DNA of 64,000 nucleotides, from contig CP012811.1 of NCBI GenBank assembly GCA_001936135.1, positions 1,364,001-1,428,000 of the forward strand, written 5' to 3'. Positions 42,777 through 53,067 of the stretch are shown here, piece after piece (within the stretch, counting starts at the first letter, position 1; each line of letters begins with the position of its first letter). The translations under genes and the position numbers were made by a program. This stretch comes from Saccharomycopsis fibuligera x Saccharomycopsis cf. fibuligera. Taxonomy: Eukaryota; Ascomycota; Saccharomycetes; Ascoideales; Saccharomycopsidaceae. The notes under the pieces are model-generated. The model saw nothing but the letters and a program-made list of their open reading frames with translations, did no database searches and had not been told where the DNA came from.

Positions 42777-43883
42777 ATGACCACCACTGTGCCTAAAATC
42801 TATGCCTTCAAGGAATTCGACGACGTTGCCGATGCAGTCGCTGATCATATCATTTCCGCTCAAAATTCAGTACTATTCCCAAACAGTCAGCATCACTCAA
42901 ACTTCAACAAAAGACAATCTTGGAATGCTGCGAATTTGGAAAAATTGATTGCCAGTAGCGCTACTTCCACTGACATTGACACGACTGTTAGTCCCACAAC
43001 AAACGAAGAAGAAGAAGAAGATCCCAATAACAGTAATAATAACTTCAACAATGGCAACCTAAATAGTAACAGTAATTCCATTCTCAATACAAACATCAAT
43101 TCTAGCAACACGAATAATATCAAAAAATTGAAGAAAAAGAAAAAAGATAAAAAGGAGAAAAAAGAACAGCAAGAAAGACGTTTTAAAATTGCCATTTCTG
43201 GTGGTTCGTTAATCTCAGTGCTCAATCAAGGTTTACTCAAACGTGAAGATATAATATGGGACAAATGGGACATTTATTTAGCCGATGAAAGACTTGTTCC
43301 CTTTGATGATGATGAATCAAATTATGGTTTAGCCAAGAAAAAATTATTTGATTTAATCCCTCAATCTCAATCAGGCGCCAAACATGGCGTTCCCAAAGTT
43401 TACCATATTGATGAAGCATTAATCAACGATCCTGATGAATGCGCCGATGACTATGAAAAAATTCTCATTAAAAATTTTGCATTTAAAGATTCTGTCAAGT
43501 TGCCAATGTTTGATCTTTTCTTACTTGGTTGTGCCCCCGATGGCCACATTGCTTCCCTTTTCCCAAACCGAGAACAACTCCGTGAAAAATTTGCCTGGGT
43601 AATGCCAGTGCAAAACGCTTCAAAGCCACCGGCTAATAGAATCACCCTTACCGTGCCGGTGATTTGTCATTCCAGTAGAGTCACCTTTGTCGTTGAAGGT
43701 AGCACAAAGGCCCCAATTTTGAAAACCGTTTTCGAAAGACCGGATAAAGGGTTGCCTAGTAGTATAGTCAATGAAGGGGCCGCTGGAAGAGTATGCTGGT
43801 TTGTTGATGAAGATGCACTAGATGACGTTATGGTGACCAAGAAAAAGTATAAATATGAAGTCGATACTTACAAAAATAAGTGA
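42777..43883 (+). CDS. SOL1: SOL-family 6-phosphogluconolactonase-like protein
   Basis: The protein has 368 aa. The glucosamine-6-phosphate isomerase/6PGL fold is clear: FKIAISGGSLISVL, DIYLADERLVPFDDDESNYG, LGCAPDGHIASLFPNREQLR (from L250), RITLTVPVICHSSRVTFVV and GLPSSIVNEGAAGRVCWFVD. Active 6PGLs hydrolyse 6-phosphogluconolactone in the oxidative pentose phosphate pathway. S. cerevisiae has Sol3 and Sol4, which do this, and Sol1 and Sol2, which were linked to tRNA export. The GCAPDGHIASLFPN loop looks closer to the Sol1/Sol2 type. The residue stretch 55-137 is an insertion rich in Ser, Asn and Lys (poly-Lys KKKKKDKKEKKE), which splits the fold before its first glycine-rich strand. In C. 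albicans the name SOL1 is also used for an unrelated Cdk inhibitor, so read the symbol with care. Confidence 0.88.
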   Translation: MTTTVPKIYAFKEFDDVADAVADHIISAQNSVLFPNSQHHSNFNKRQSWNAANLEKLIASSATSTDIDTTVSPTTNEEEEEDPNNSNNNFNNGNLNSNSNSILNTNINSSNTNNIKKLKKKKKDKKEKKEQQERRFKIAISGGSLISVLNQGLLKREDIIWDKWDIYLADERLVPFDDDESNYGLAKKKLFDLIPQSQSGAKHGVPKVYHIDEALINDPDECADDYEKILIKNFAFKDSVKLPMFDLFLLGCAPDGHIASLFPNREQLREKFAWVMPVQNASKPPANRITLTVPVICHSSRVTFVVEGSTKAPILKTVFERPDKGLPSSIVNEGAAGRVCWFVDEDALDDVMVTKKKYKYEVDTYKNK

Positions 43884-44454
43884 GTGTTTGATTGGTTGAT
43901 TGTTTTCTAGTTAAGTTAGTTGGAGTCGTTCAAATTTTCATGCTTGGTTTGTTGATGGTTTATTTTTTTTTTTTCTTTGTATTGTATTTTTGGGTTTCTA
44001 GAAATTTCAAAGTTATGGTTATGTTCTTTCCTTTGTTTTTGTTCACCAATTCGTCAGCTTTTTTGTTTTAATTTTTTTTTTTTTTTCATTATATTTCCAT
44101 TTTTACTGCCTAGCTTACTGCCTATTAATATTATTTACTGCTAATTATTACCATTAATTGTTGAACTAAACCCATAATCATTATCATAATCATAATTATA
44201 ACTTTTTTTTTTAAAAGAAAAAAAAATTAACTTATTCACTTGCCTGAAATTGACAGCTGCGTATTGTCAATAGTGTTTTTTTTTTATCTTATAATCTATA
44301 GATTTCCATTTACCCCCTCCACCCCAAACCATCATATAAACCACAATTTTGCTTGCTTCTCTTCTTCCTCACGCACATTTTTCTATAAGTACTTTAGATC
44401 TCCAACCTAATTGTTATAATTTTCAGGCATACTAATTCTATCTAATTTAATTTA

Positions 44455-44504
44455 ATCTATAATTTATGCAAGTCTACAAATCTATAATTTATGCAAGTCT
44501 ACAA
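44455..44504. repeat. 25-bp perfect tandem duplication
   Basis: Two adjacent identical 25-bp copies, each starting ATCTATAATTTATGC. They lie in the SOL-CYS4 spacer and have no coding meaning that I can see. Confidence 0.9.
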
Positions 44505-45275
44505 ACCTATTCATCATAAAAAATCCTAACCTGCCCAGCTGCATATTGCAATTTTTTGTCTATCCAACTACCGTTACTTGCACCTATTTACTTATTATTA
44601 TTTAATCTTCGATATTAGCAGTAGGGCTTTTTTTTTCCACCATTATGTCTGTCTCCGTGTCTCGCTTTCTCTCTCTGTCTGTCTAATTCTTATTATTGCT
44701 TGCCTGTTGGTGTATCTATTACTTGCTTGACATAGATTGTCCAAAATCCCAACTTGCTTTGGTTGTCTTCTAGTCTCCCAGAACAGCTTACTCAAATGCA
44801 CTAGTCAAGGCTCTAACACTCAATTCTTTATAGTGCTCTAAGGTTTAACATTTGCTTGAGCTCTGCATACATATATCTCTTTTAAACACAGCAAGGTTAT
44901 ACTTTACACACTTTGCTAATCACTCTACTGCTGTGCTGCTGCCGCAATGATCGGTACGGCACAATAGTAAGCACCTTTCACTATCGCTAAAAGAGATACA
45001 TATCAACGTAACTTTCATCACAAAAGCAGCTCTTAAGAAGTTCCTAAACTAATGTTTCTCGATTGACTATACTGTAGAATGTGCGCTCAAGAAAAGTGCT
45101 TGTCAGGTTGCCGGAAGCATGTTGAGGCTTAGGAGGAAACCCTTCACCTCTTTTAAATGTCGTTATGCGTCATTATGTAATCACACGCATTCCTGCGCAT
45201 TAGTCACACCACGAGGCGTGAGAGTTGGCAATTTTTAGTTTCTTTTTTCCGAAAAGTAAAAAGAAAAAAACAAGC

Positions 45276-45306
<31 letters not shown>

Positions 45307-45343
45307 AAGTTTCTAAAAAAGAAAGAAAATGCGATGCCACTGC

Positions 45344-45357
45344 CCATCGATCGATGG
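45344..45357. repeat. 14-bp palindrome CCATCGATCGATGG in the CYS4 promoter
   Basis: A perfect palindrome flanked on both sides by long A runs, about 210 bp before the CYS4 start. Confidence 0.75.
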
Positions 45358-45379
45358 CGAGAGAAAAGAAAAAAAAAAA

Positions 45380-45381
<2 letters not shown>

Positions 45382-45414
<33 letters not shown>
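45382..45414. repeat. Poly(dA) tract, 33 nt, CYS4 promoter
   Basis: An uninterrupted A run 150 bp upstream of the CYS4 start, typical of a nucleosome-depleted region in a strongly expressed yeast gene. Confidence 0.9.
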
Positions 45415-45419
<5 letters not shown>

Positions 45420-45564
45420 ATCGAGGAGATTCGGTTACAAAAATTTAAAAATAGGCAACAAACAAAGTTGAAAAAAAAAAAATTCTCTTTTTTCTTTTCT
45501 CTTCATCTCACCTCATTTTTACTTCTTTTTCTCAAGACCCAACATCCACAATCCCGCAACAACA

Positions 45565-47037
45565 ATGCCTCAACCTATTCCAACATTATCAGAAGACGTG
45601 TTGCAACACATTGGCAACACCCCACTTGTCAGACTTAACAAGATCCCACAATCCCTCGGCATCAAGCCACGGATTCTTGCTAAATGTGAATACTTTAACG
45701 CTGGCGGTTCTGTCAAAGACAGAATTGCCAAACGTATGGTTGAAGAAGCTGAAAAAGAAGGAATCATCAAGCCTGGTTTTACCCTCATTGAACCAACCAG
45801 TGGTAACACTGGTATTGGGTTAGCCCTCTTGGGTGCCGTTAAAGGGTACCGTACCATTATTACCTTGCCTGAGAAGATGTCTAATGAAAAAGTTGCAGTT
45901 TTGAAAGCCTTGGGTGCAGAAATCGTCAGAACTCCAACTGAAGCTGCTTCGGATTCTCCAGAAAGTCATATTGGTGTTGCCAAGAAGTTGAACAAAGAAA
46001 TCAAAGATTCGGTTATTTTGGACCAATATGGTAACATTAATAACCCATTGGCTCATTATTATACCACCGGTTATGAAATCTACAAGCAAACTGACGGGAA
46101 GGTTACTGCTTTGGTGGCTGGTACTGGTACTGGTGGTACCATTAGTGGTATTGCCAAGTACTTGAAAGAGCAAGATTCCAAAATCACTATCGTTGGCGCT
46201 GATCCAAAGGGTTCTATCTTGGCTGTTCCAGAATCCTTAAATGATACTTCAGTGACACAATATCAAGTTGAAGGTATTGGCTATGACTTCGTTCCAGATT
46301 CAATGAAGAGAGATTTGGTCGACCAATGGTACAAGACTGAAGATAAAGAATCTTTTTATTATGCCCGCAGATTGATTAGAGAAGAAGGGATGCTTGTTGG
46401 TGGGTCCTCTGGGTCCGCTTTAGCCGCCGCAGTTAGATATGCCCAAGATCATCCAGAATTGACTGAAGATGACACTATTGTTATTGTTTTGCCAGACAGT
46501 ATCAGATCCTACTTGACGAAATTCGCTGATGACGATTGGATGAAACTCAATGGGTTCTTGGACGATACTGAAGAAAAAGACGAATTTGACAACAAGACCA
46601 TCAAATCTTTGAACTTGAAACCAGTGGTATCAGTTAACTTGAACGAGAAAGTTTCTCAAGTCATCAAGATTTTACAAAGTAATGGATTTGATCAATTGCC
46701 AGTCTTAGACAGCAGCAGCAATAAGAAATTGCTTGGTTTGATTACCCTCAGCAATTTGCTTAAACACTTGTCCAAGAAAACCGTTTCTTTGGATGACGAA
46801 ATTTCTACCATTTTCACTGATTTCAGAAAATTGTTGGATTTCGACAAGTCCTACTCTATTACTGAAAAGTCTAAATTCGCTAGAAGAAAGTACCAAGCTA
46901 TTACTTTGGACACCAAGTTGTCTGATTTGAATAAATTCTTTGAACAAAATAGTGCTGCTATTGTTACTGATTCTAATTTGGTGCCTTTGCATGTGGTTAC
47001 TAAAGTTGATTTGCTTTCTTACTTGAGTGGGCTTTAA
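45565..47037 (+). CDS. CYS4: CYS4, cystathionine beta-synthase
   Basis: The protein has 490 aa, close to yeast Cys4 (507 aa). The pyridoxal-phosphate lysine is K51 in NAGGSVKDRIAKRM, equivalent to K53 of S. cerevisiae. Other type-II PLP motifs are TSGNTGIGLAL (substrate carboxylate loop) and AGTGTGGTISGIAKYLK (phosphate loop, about 188). VGGSSGSALAAAVRYA completes the active-site domain. The C-terminal 140 residues form a CBS-domain regulatory region (VSQVIKILQSNGFDQLPVLD, LGLITLSNLLKHL). Like other yeast enzymes it lacks the animal heme-binding N-terminus. It condenses serine and homocysteine to cystathionine, the first step of transsulfuration. The 491 codons include no in-frame CTG. Confidence 0.97.
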   Translation: MPQPIPTLSEDVLQHIGNTPLVRLNKIPQSLGIKPRILAKCEYFNAGGSVKDRIAKRMVEEAEKEGIIKPGFTLIEPTSGNTGIGLALLGAVKGYRTIITLPEKMSNEKVAVLKALGAEIVRTPTEAASDSPESHIGVAKKLNKEIKDSVILDQYGNINNPLAHYYTTGYEIYKQTDGKVTALVAGTGTGGTISGIAKYLKEQDSKITIVGADPKGSILAVPESLNDTSVTQYQVEGIGYDFVPDSMKRDLVDQWYKTEDKESFYYARRLIREEGMLVGGSSGSALAAAVRYAQDHPELTEDDTIVIVLPDSIRSYLTKFADDDWMKLNGFLDDTEEKDEFDNKTIKSLNLKPVVSVNLNEKVSQVIKILQSNGFDQLPVLDSSSNKKLLGLITLSNLLKHLSKKTVSLDDEISTIFTDFRKLLDFDKSYSITEKSKFARRKYQAITLDTKLSDLNKFFEQNSAAIVTDSNLVPLHVVTKVDLLSYLSGL

Positions 47038-49442
47038 ATTTCAAAATTTTGAGTGGTAATATCATCTGTTGTTGCTGTCTTTTTTTTTTTTTTTGTTTTT
47101 TTTTTGTTTTTTTTTTTTGCCTTTTCGGGTTTTAAATTTTGCACTCCTGACTTGCTGTTTATAAAAGTTTAAACCATTAATCATTTGTGGTTTTCCGGCT
47201 TTTTCATTTCATCATTTTTATTCTCTTCTTATTTGCTACATTTCTTTTTATTCATGAAATCTACATATTTAGTCATTTCACCATATAATATATCAAACCG
47301 AAATTATTTCGCAATTTCAGTACTAGTGATTGACCTTGGGCAGATGTACCTGAACTGTAGACATTTCTATTATCAAAAGCACCCCAGATGTGGGGCTCAC
47401 TGCACCTTGGCTTTGCTTCTTATTATCTTTTGTTTAAGCTAACAACCTAAAGCGTACTTCAAAAAAAAAAAAAAAATACAAAGAAAGAAAGTGTAGAGAG
47501 TACACAGAAAAAGAAAATAGAGCTTGAATGCAGCTTTTATCTTTAGCCATTAGAGCGCAGGTTACATTCATCTGGAAATCAAGCCGGAATTTGCTTTGCA
47601 GTCTCCAGGTGGCATTTGAACATGCATACTCAACTTGATCCTGTGCAACAGACAGTCCACAACTCTTGAATCTTAATTTTTTATGTTCCAGTTTCACAGC
47701 TGTGGATCATTCTCCAATCCACTTTTTGTCCCTCGATTCATCAAGAAAAACATACATATACAGTGTTTCTCAAGTTACCTGAATTTTAGCTTTTTTTTTT
47801 TTTTTTTTCTTTCAGTTATACTTATGCATAACAAACTTCAAAAAGTGTGCCAGAAGCATTGGTATTTTCTCCTACTTGTGCAAAAAGGTAAAGACATTTA
47901 AGTATGAAGAGGCTAAATTTTATGTGCTCTAGTTGTGTCAGATTCCAATTACAGAGAAAACAAAACTTGATGTTTTATAAAAGGTTTTTGTGATTTTTGC
48001 AAGGAACAGAATCCCGGAAAAGAGGTCCACGGCTGACAGTAAAAGCATTCAACATTTATTCATGGCAAGCGGGTTTTGGTACCGCAAACAGCATAGGAAA
48101 CGTCAGCCGTAGTCGTCTGTACCGTGACCATTGCCATGCTGTTTATCATCATCATCGTTCTCGTAGAACCTTGATGCTTTCTTTGATTATCATTACAGCA
48201 AAAACTAAATTACACAAATCAAATTACTTCAATGAAAGTGGCTAAAGTACCAAAAGAAGCTAGACTTACAATGTTAGAAGCCCCCTTTTTTTTTCATGGC
48301 AGATTAGATATTCCAATTTATTTTCTTATCTAATTTTTTTCTCTTTCAAATTGCTAACCAGAAAAGCAGACAAAAAATGCACTACTTCTTGTTACTGACA
48401 CTCAAACCGTCACCAGCTTGTGCTCATGACAGGGATAAAAGCAGTCAAAATTATAGCAGATATAGCTTTTTTTGTCCTTCTGGTGCCTTTGGCGCGGACA
48501 CCCATCAATTATTACGAGCGTATGTTCTGATACAATACAATACCAATACAATACAGGTATTGCAACACAATGTACCTATGGATGGTGGGTTGCTATCTAG
48601 GCAGGTTCCGTACATGTTGTCCAAGTCATGAACCCAGATAATGCGCGTGGTTTGACGTTGCTTACATGCCAATTAGTAATACTGAGCGTTGTGGATATGC
48701 GCTAATACGCATTCACACGCATATATAGTCATTCTGCTGCACATAAGTTTCGTTCCTTGCGCCGTGGCGCATTGGAATACTTGACACGCTAAGACCGATA
48801 GTTGTCCGGGCAACACCGGTTTCCATTTCAAAGGTACGCGGTGCTCCTAGCATCTAGCGGGCACTCCGTCAGTAGCTAAACGGAGTAAAACAGGAAAAAA
48901 CGAAACAAAACAGTAAAACAAGAGAAAAAAAAAGACAAAAAACAAAAAAAAAAAAAAAAAACGCCAGAAACGCGCGTGGGAAAAGTGGGAAAACTGGGAA
49001 AAGTGGGAATTCTGACGGACTTGTCTAGACTGTCATACTATAGTAACATAACTATCAGCACGCCTCCCGCTTTTTCTTAAGATTTTCTTTTCCTTCTATA
49101 TTACCGTAACCATCACCATCGCCATTTGTACTCCTCGGTATACCACCACAACCACTTCATCTCAGACACTCGCCCTTTAATAGATTACACTCCTCCTCGG
49201 CGTTCTTCAACAATAGCTGACCTCACCTCGCTGTCTCACCCTATCACTCGTCATTTCACTTTTAGCGCTCCACCTCCTGCGCGTCTTTCCCTCCGCGCTT
49301 GTTTGTCTTCTCGTATACGAACATCACAATCCATAGCTATCATCCACATCTATCCATACTTTGTCCACTGCTATTCTCGTCTTTATCCAACCTATCCATT
49401 CATTACTATCCACCTCACATCTCTAACTCATCGCGCTGCAAA
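47038..49442. other. Long intergenic region between CYS4 and WHI5/NRM1
   Basis: A 2.4-kb region with T runs just after CYS4 (about 47081-47120) and an A run near 47461. Near 48836-49011 it has two ACGCG cores and a tandem GTGGGAAAA array. A long 5' leader probably covers 49012-49442. Small open frames are scattered and unconvincing. No tRNA-like sequence was found. Confidence 0.5.
48976..49011. repeat. Four tandem 9-bp repeats (GTGGGAAAA-type) upstream of WHI5/NRM1
   Basis: The units are GTGGGAAAA, GTGGGAAAA, CTGGGAAAA and GTGGGAATT, directly after an ACGCGCG stretch (48970-48976). The array lies about 430 bp before the start codon and may be a clustered regulator site. Confidence 0.7.
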
Positions 49443-49781
49443 ATGGCATCCTCAGCACCAAACAACGGCTACGCAAAATCCGATGTCAACCATAGCATCT
49501 CTCCCCCAGTAAACTGCGTCCCATACACTTCCTCCAGAATATCCATAAACAAGAGCAACAACAACAACAACGCTGCTGCTGCCGCCCAAAAAAGCGACAA
49601 GATGGATATAGACACAATCACAAATAATGACTCCTCGGATTCTTTGTCTACTGCTAAACAGAAACTGTCCTCTTCTACCGACCAAAAACAACAACAAACT
49701 CCTGAAACTACTTCCCAAAAACAGTTTACTCCAAGCCCTGAAAAGCCCCTGTCTTTCCACCACCCACAACAACAACAACAA

Positions 49782-49816
<35 letters not shown>

Positions 49817-51169
49817 AGCTGCCACCGCTGCTCCTCCTCTGACGCCTCCTTCTAAAAGAGCTTCTATCAGTCTCAAACGTTCCCTGGTACAATTTCTAAG
49901 TCCTGAAAAACGTTCTCTGGCTCAGTTCCTCAGTCCCGATAAACGTTCTCTGGCTCAGTTCCTCAGTCCTGACAAACGTTCCCTGGCACAGTTTTTGTCT
50001 CCATCCTACCATGCCAACTCTCAATATAATGTCCCTAATTCTCCTGGTGTGTTTTCGAACAAGAGAACTTCCACCGGCATGTACAAGTTCAATAATGTTC
50101 CTCAAACTCCTGATAGATTTGCTAATCCCAATAATGCTCTTGATGACGATCTTCGAAGCCCTGGGTTGCTTGTGTCTCCAAGGTATCAACGCACAGATGA
50201 AATATTGAAAAGTCCTGAAAGATTGCAAGAAATTTCTTCTAATTTGAAAACTAGACTCTCGTATGCTTTTTTAAAAGTACAACATGGATGGCAAGATAAG
50301 TCTTTGAATGAAATAGAGTCTAATGCTGCTACCGGTAATACTGTCGTTGGTGATGAATTAGAAAACCAGAAACCTCCAACTAAAAGAAGATCGCAACAGA
50401 ATTTGCGTCTCAATAAACATCAATCACTTCCAGCAAGTTTATCTCAGCCAGGCGGGGGCGGTGGGAACTTTTTAAATAATTTGATTGAACAACAACAAGA
50501 TAAAAAGCCTACAAAACTCAAACATAATTCAGCACTTATGGAACCTTTCAGCACTACTCCATTGAGAAAACCTTCTATTTCGACAACTTCTCCTCGACCT
50601 CGTGGTATTTATATTCCCAATAGTCATTCTGTTCCATCGTACAATTTTGAAGAAGAAGACCATATATTATCGGCTAATGACGCGTTTCTTGCGGCAATTT
50701 CTCGATCTTCTCCAAAAAAGCAAAAAGTTCTTTCTTCTTCATCCACTGCATCATCCTTATCTTCGTCACCAAACAATGATAACAAGACTGCTACTTCCGC
50801 TACTACCACTGCCACTACTACTTCAAATACTGGCAATACTAACCGTACTGACCGTACCGCTAGAAAAAAACATTCTGATTCTTCATTGCTGAATAAACGC
50901 AGTCTTCATTTCAGTCCAATAAAAACCGACCACAAACCACTTCATCTAAACACGAACATCTCAACTACTTCGAATCCTGGTGAAACTAATATAAATACCA
51001 ATGATAAAAGTAAAGAACAAGAAGCTATTCAGTCATTGCTTAGTTTGAGCTCCCCAGTATCTTCCAATCATCCGCATCAACATAGTCGGCAAAAGTGGAA
51101 TACAAATTCAAGCGCAAATACCAGTATAAATAACAATAGCAGTAATAATAATGATAATAGTAATAATGT

Positions 51170-51200
<31 letters not shown>

Positions 51201-51482
51201 AATGGCAGCAATATACTTACTGGGTCACCTACACCAAGTAATCAGCCACACGCTAGAGCTGGTGGTATCAGATCGAGAATAAAAATTAATAGTTTTGATC
51301 GGGAGTCCAGTTCTACTGAAGAGGAAGATGGAGAAGAAGAAGATATTGATGAAGAAGTGATAAGTGGTAGCAGTCAAAGTCAGATTCAGTTATCGGCTAA
51401 TAATCATAGTCATAGTCATCATGATGAGTTGTCAAGAAGTAGGAGTGCTACGCCCGTAGCACAGATTAAAGGACCAAGTTAG
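49443..51482 (+). CDS. WHI5: WHI5/NRM1-type G1/S transcription repressor
   Basis: The protein has 679 aa from the first ATG at 49443. An open frame extends upstream to 49299 but has no ATG, so I exclude it. The family signature is the GTB motif at 271-283 (RLSYAFLKVQHGW), preceded by SPERLQEISSNLKT. In Whi5 and Nrm1 this segment binds SBF or MBF and so represses G1/S genes; Cdk phosphorylation releases Whi5. CUG-clade yeasts appear to have a single Whi5/Nrm1 protein, so both names apply. Before the motif are a poly-Gln run and four tandem 11-residue units (145-188) of the form KRSLAQFLSPD, each with an SP site. Many other SP/TP sites follow, then poly-Asn runs and an acidic stretch. A 33-bp DNA repeat encodes the units. 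Confidence 0.85.
49875..50006 (+). repeat. Four tandem 33-bp coding repeats in WHI5/NRM1
   Basis: Units start at 49875, 49908, 49941 and 49974. Each encodes K-R-S-(CTG)-A/V-Q-F-L-S-P plus one residue. All four carry CTG as the fourth codon. Units 2 and 3 are almost identical, pointing to recent duplication. Confidence 0.9.
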
Positions 51483-51868
51483 TTAATATGTGTACATTAG
51501 TAATGATGATATTATAAATAATAACGATAATATTATATGATCTAATATTTAAATACTTGTAATTTATATTCCGCATTTACAGCAGTGATCAATCAGTCAC
51601 AAAATATTTAAAAAATACTTTAAAGGAATAGAAAATCAAGCAACTTGAACTACTTCCAGGGTTCAAAAGTTTTCTAGCTTGGAAGCTGGCAATGATTGTT
51701 GCTGATGCTATGTAGTATATTTCCACTCAACCTACGTTATAATATGCCACTAGAAGACAATACAATATGATACAAAAAATACAATACAATCTGTTTAACA
51801 TTATTTAGCAAGCAAAATCAAAAAAAAAAAAACGTAGCAAATGTATTAATATAAACCAATTAACCCGC
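51483..51868. other. Convergent 3' region, no gene seen
   Basis: A 386-bp A/T-rich spacer between the WHI5/NRM1 and ADO1 stop codons. I see nothing beyond 3'-end-like A/T sequence. Confidence 0.4.
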
Positions 51869-52921
51869 TTAGTTAGTAGCTTCGTAAGCAACTCTTGGGT
51901 ATGGGAAAGATGGACCAACTTCTTGAATGCTAACTTTAGCAAGCCATTGACCAATATCAATGGATTCTTTCAAACTTTTACCTTGGACCAACCCAGCAGC
52001 AAAACCACCAGCAAATGCATCACCAGCACCATTGGTATCCTTGATCTTGTCTTCGGAAATTGGGTGCACTGGGTATTCGGAAACTTTGTACTCCTTGGTG
52101 TTGAAATCATACTCAACAGACACGGTTGGCTCGGTACCGTGGGTGAAGATCACAATTCTTGGCTTGTTAGTGTTTTCCTTTGGCAACTTGGCGATTTGCT
52201 TAGCAATGGAGACTAAATCGGTGGTGTTTTCGTAGCCGTGGGACTTGGCGTAACTTTCGGCTTCAGATTCATTAGCGACAACATAGTCGATGAATGGCAA
52301 GGATCTGTCCAATGGGTCTTTGAAAAATTCAGCAATAAATGGAGCACTGAAGTTCAAAATAGAATACTTGTTGTCATCAGCAGCGGCGCTTTTACCCAAC
52401 TTGACAATAGCGTCTGGAGAAACAGTCAAGTGGAATCCACCAATGTAGTAGTATTTAGCATTTTTGATGATTTCTTCATTTTCTGGTTTTTCCAAATGAG
52501 AAACATGGAAATGGTTAGCAGCGGCCAAGTCAGTAACCAAGGATCTGTCAAGACCATTAATCAAAGCAGCACATTTACCAGTTTGGTGTTCAGTTTGCAC
52601 TTGGTATCTGGTAGCCAAACCGGCCTTTTCATTAGCTTCTTGCAACAAGCTAGCGTATTTGTCATTACCGACAGATCCAAAGTAAACAACGCTGTCAGCT
52701 GGCAAGACGTATTGAGCGGCTCTAGCACTGTTTTGAGCAGCACCTCCAGCAACAATGTGCAAGTTTGGCTTATTGATGATTTCATTGTAGATTGGCAAAT
52801 GGTTTGGTTCGGCCAAGATGGCATCATTGGACTTGAGAGAGTATTTTTCAAGGTAGGATGGTTCAACATCGACTTGCAAGTCAAGCAATGGGTTACCGAG
52901 GGCGACAAGTGGGTAGGACAT
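51869..52921 (-). CDS. ADO1: ADO1, adenosine kinase
   Basis: The protein has 350 aa and is collinear with yeast Ado1 (340 aa). It has the PfkB ribokinase-family layout: N-terminal LVALGNPLLDLQVDV, the substrate-binding GGAAQNSARAAQYVLP and FGSVGNDKYASLL. GKCAALI and NRSLVTDLAAANHF-like sequence (here DRSLVTDLAAANHF) follow. The C-terminal signature DTNGAGDAFAGGFAAGLVQG contains the catalytic Asp and anion hole. It phosphorylates adenosine to AMP, clearing the adenosine released from S-adenosylhomocysteine, and so supports methyl-group recycling. An E-box (CACGTG) lies 141 bp upstream. Its codon use looks like that of a well-expressed gene. Confidence 0.97.
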   Translation of the reverse strand: MSYPLVALGNPLLDLQVDVEPSYLEKYSLKSNDAILAEPNHLPIYNEIINKPNLHIVAGGAAQNSARAAQYVLPADSVVYFGSVGNDKYASLLQEANEKAGLATRYQVQTEHQTGKCAALINGLDRSLVTDLAAANHFHVSHLEKPENEEIIKNAKYYYIGGFHLTVSPDAIVKLGKSAAADDNKYSILNFSAPFIAEFFKDPLDRSLPFIDYVVANESEAESYAKSHGYENTTDLVSIAKQIAKLPKENTNKPRIVIFTHGTEPTVSVEYDFNTKEYKVSEYPVHPISEDKIKDTNGAGDAFAGGFAAGLVQGKSLKESIDIGQWLAKVSIQEVGPSFPYPRVAYEATN

Positions 52922-53061
52922 GGTGTAAGGCTATTTGTTGGTATTTTGGTTAATCACTCAAGCTATCGTTTAGGTATGTTGACAGCAAGTGCTGTATTTA
53001 TATATACTGAGTCAATGAGATTCGCATAAAATGGAAAATTTTTGGGAGAAATTGTTGTGCG

Positions 53062-53067
53062 CACGTG
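53062..53067. promoter_or_regulatory. CACGTG E-box upstream of ADO1
   Basis: A perfect CACGTG 141 bp before the ADO1 start codon. Cbf1 binds this core at sulfur and methyl-cycle genes in S. cerevisiae. That this copy is used is inference. Confidence 0.35.

Larger units (their letters stand above)
43884..45564. other. Intergenic region upstream of CYS4, poly(A)-rich
   Basis: This 1.68-kb region lacks any gene I can support. It contains a 25-bp tandem duplication at 44455-44504, T-rich tracts after the SOL stop, an A run of 26 (45276-45301), a 14-bp palindrome (45344-45357) and an A run of 33 (45382-45414). These elements are clustered in the 290 bp ahead of CYS4. Confidence 0.5.

Noticed and set aside
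49299-49442. N-terminal extension of WHI5/NRM1
   Set aside because: There is no ATG in this stretch; it is open only by chance and reads as a pyrimidine-rich leader.
52238-53029. 263-aa open frame opposite ADO1
   Set aside because: It lies antisense to a highly conserved gene and overlaps its start and promoter; its length follows from ADO1 codon bias.
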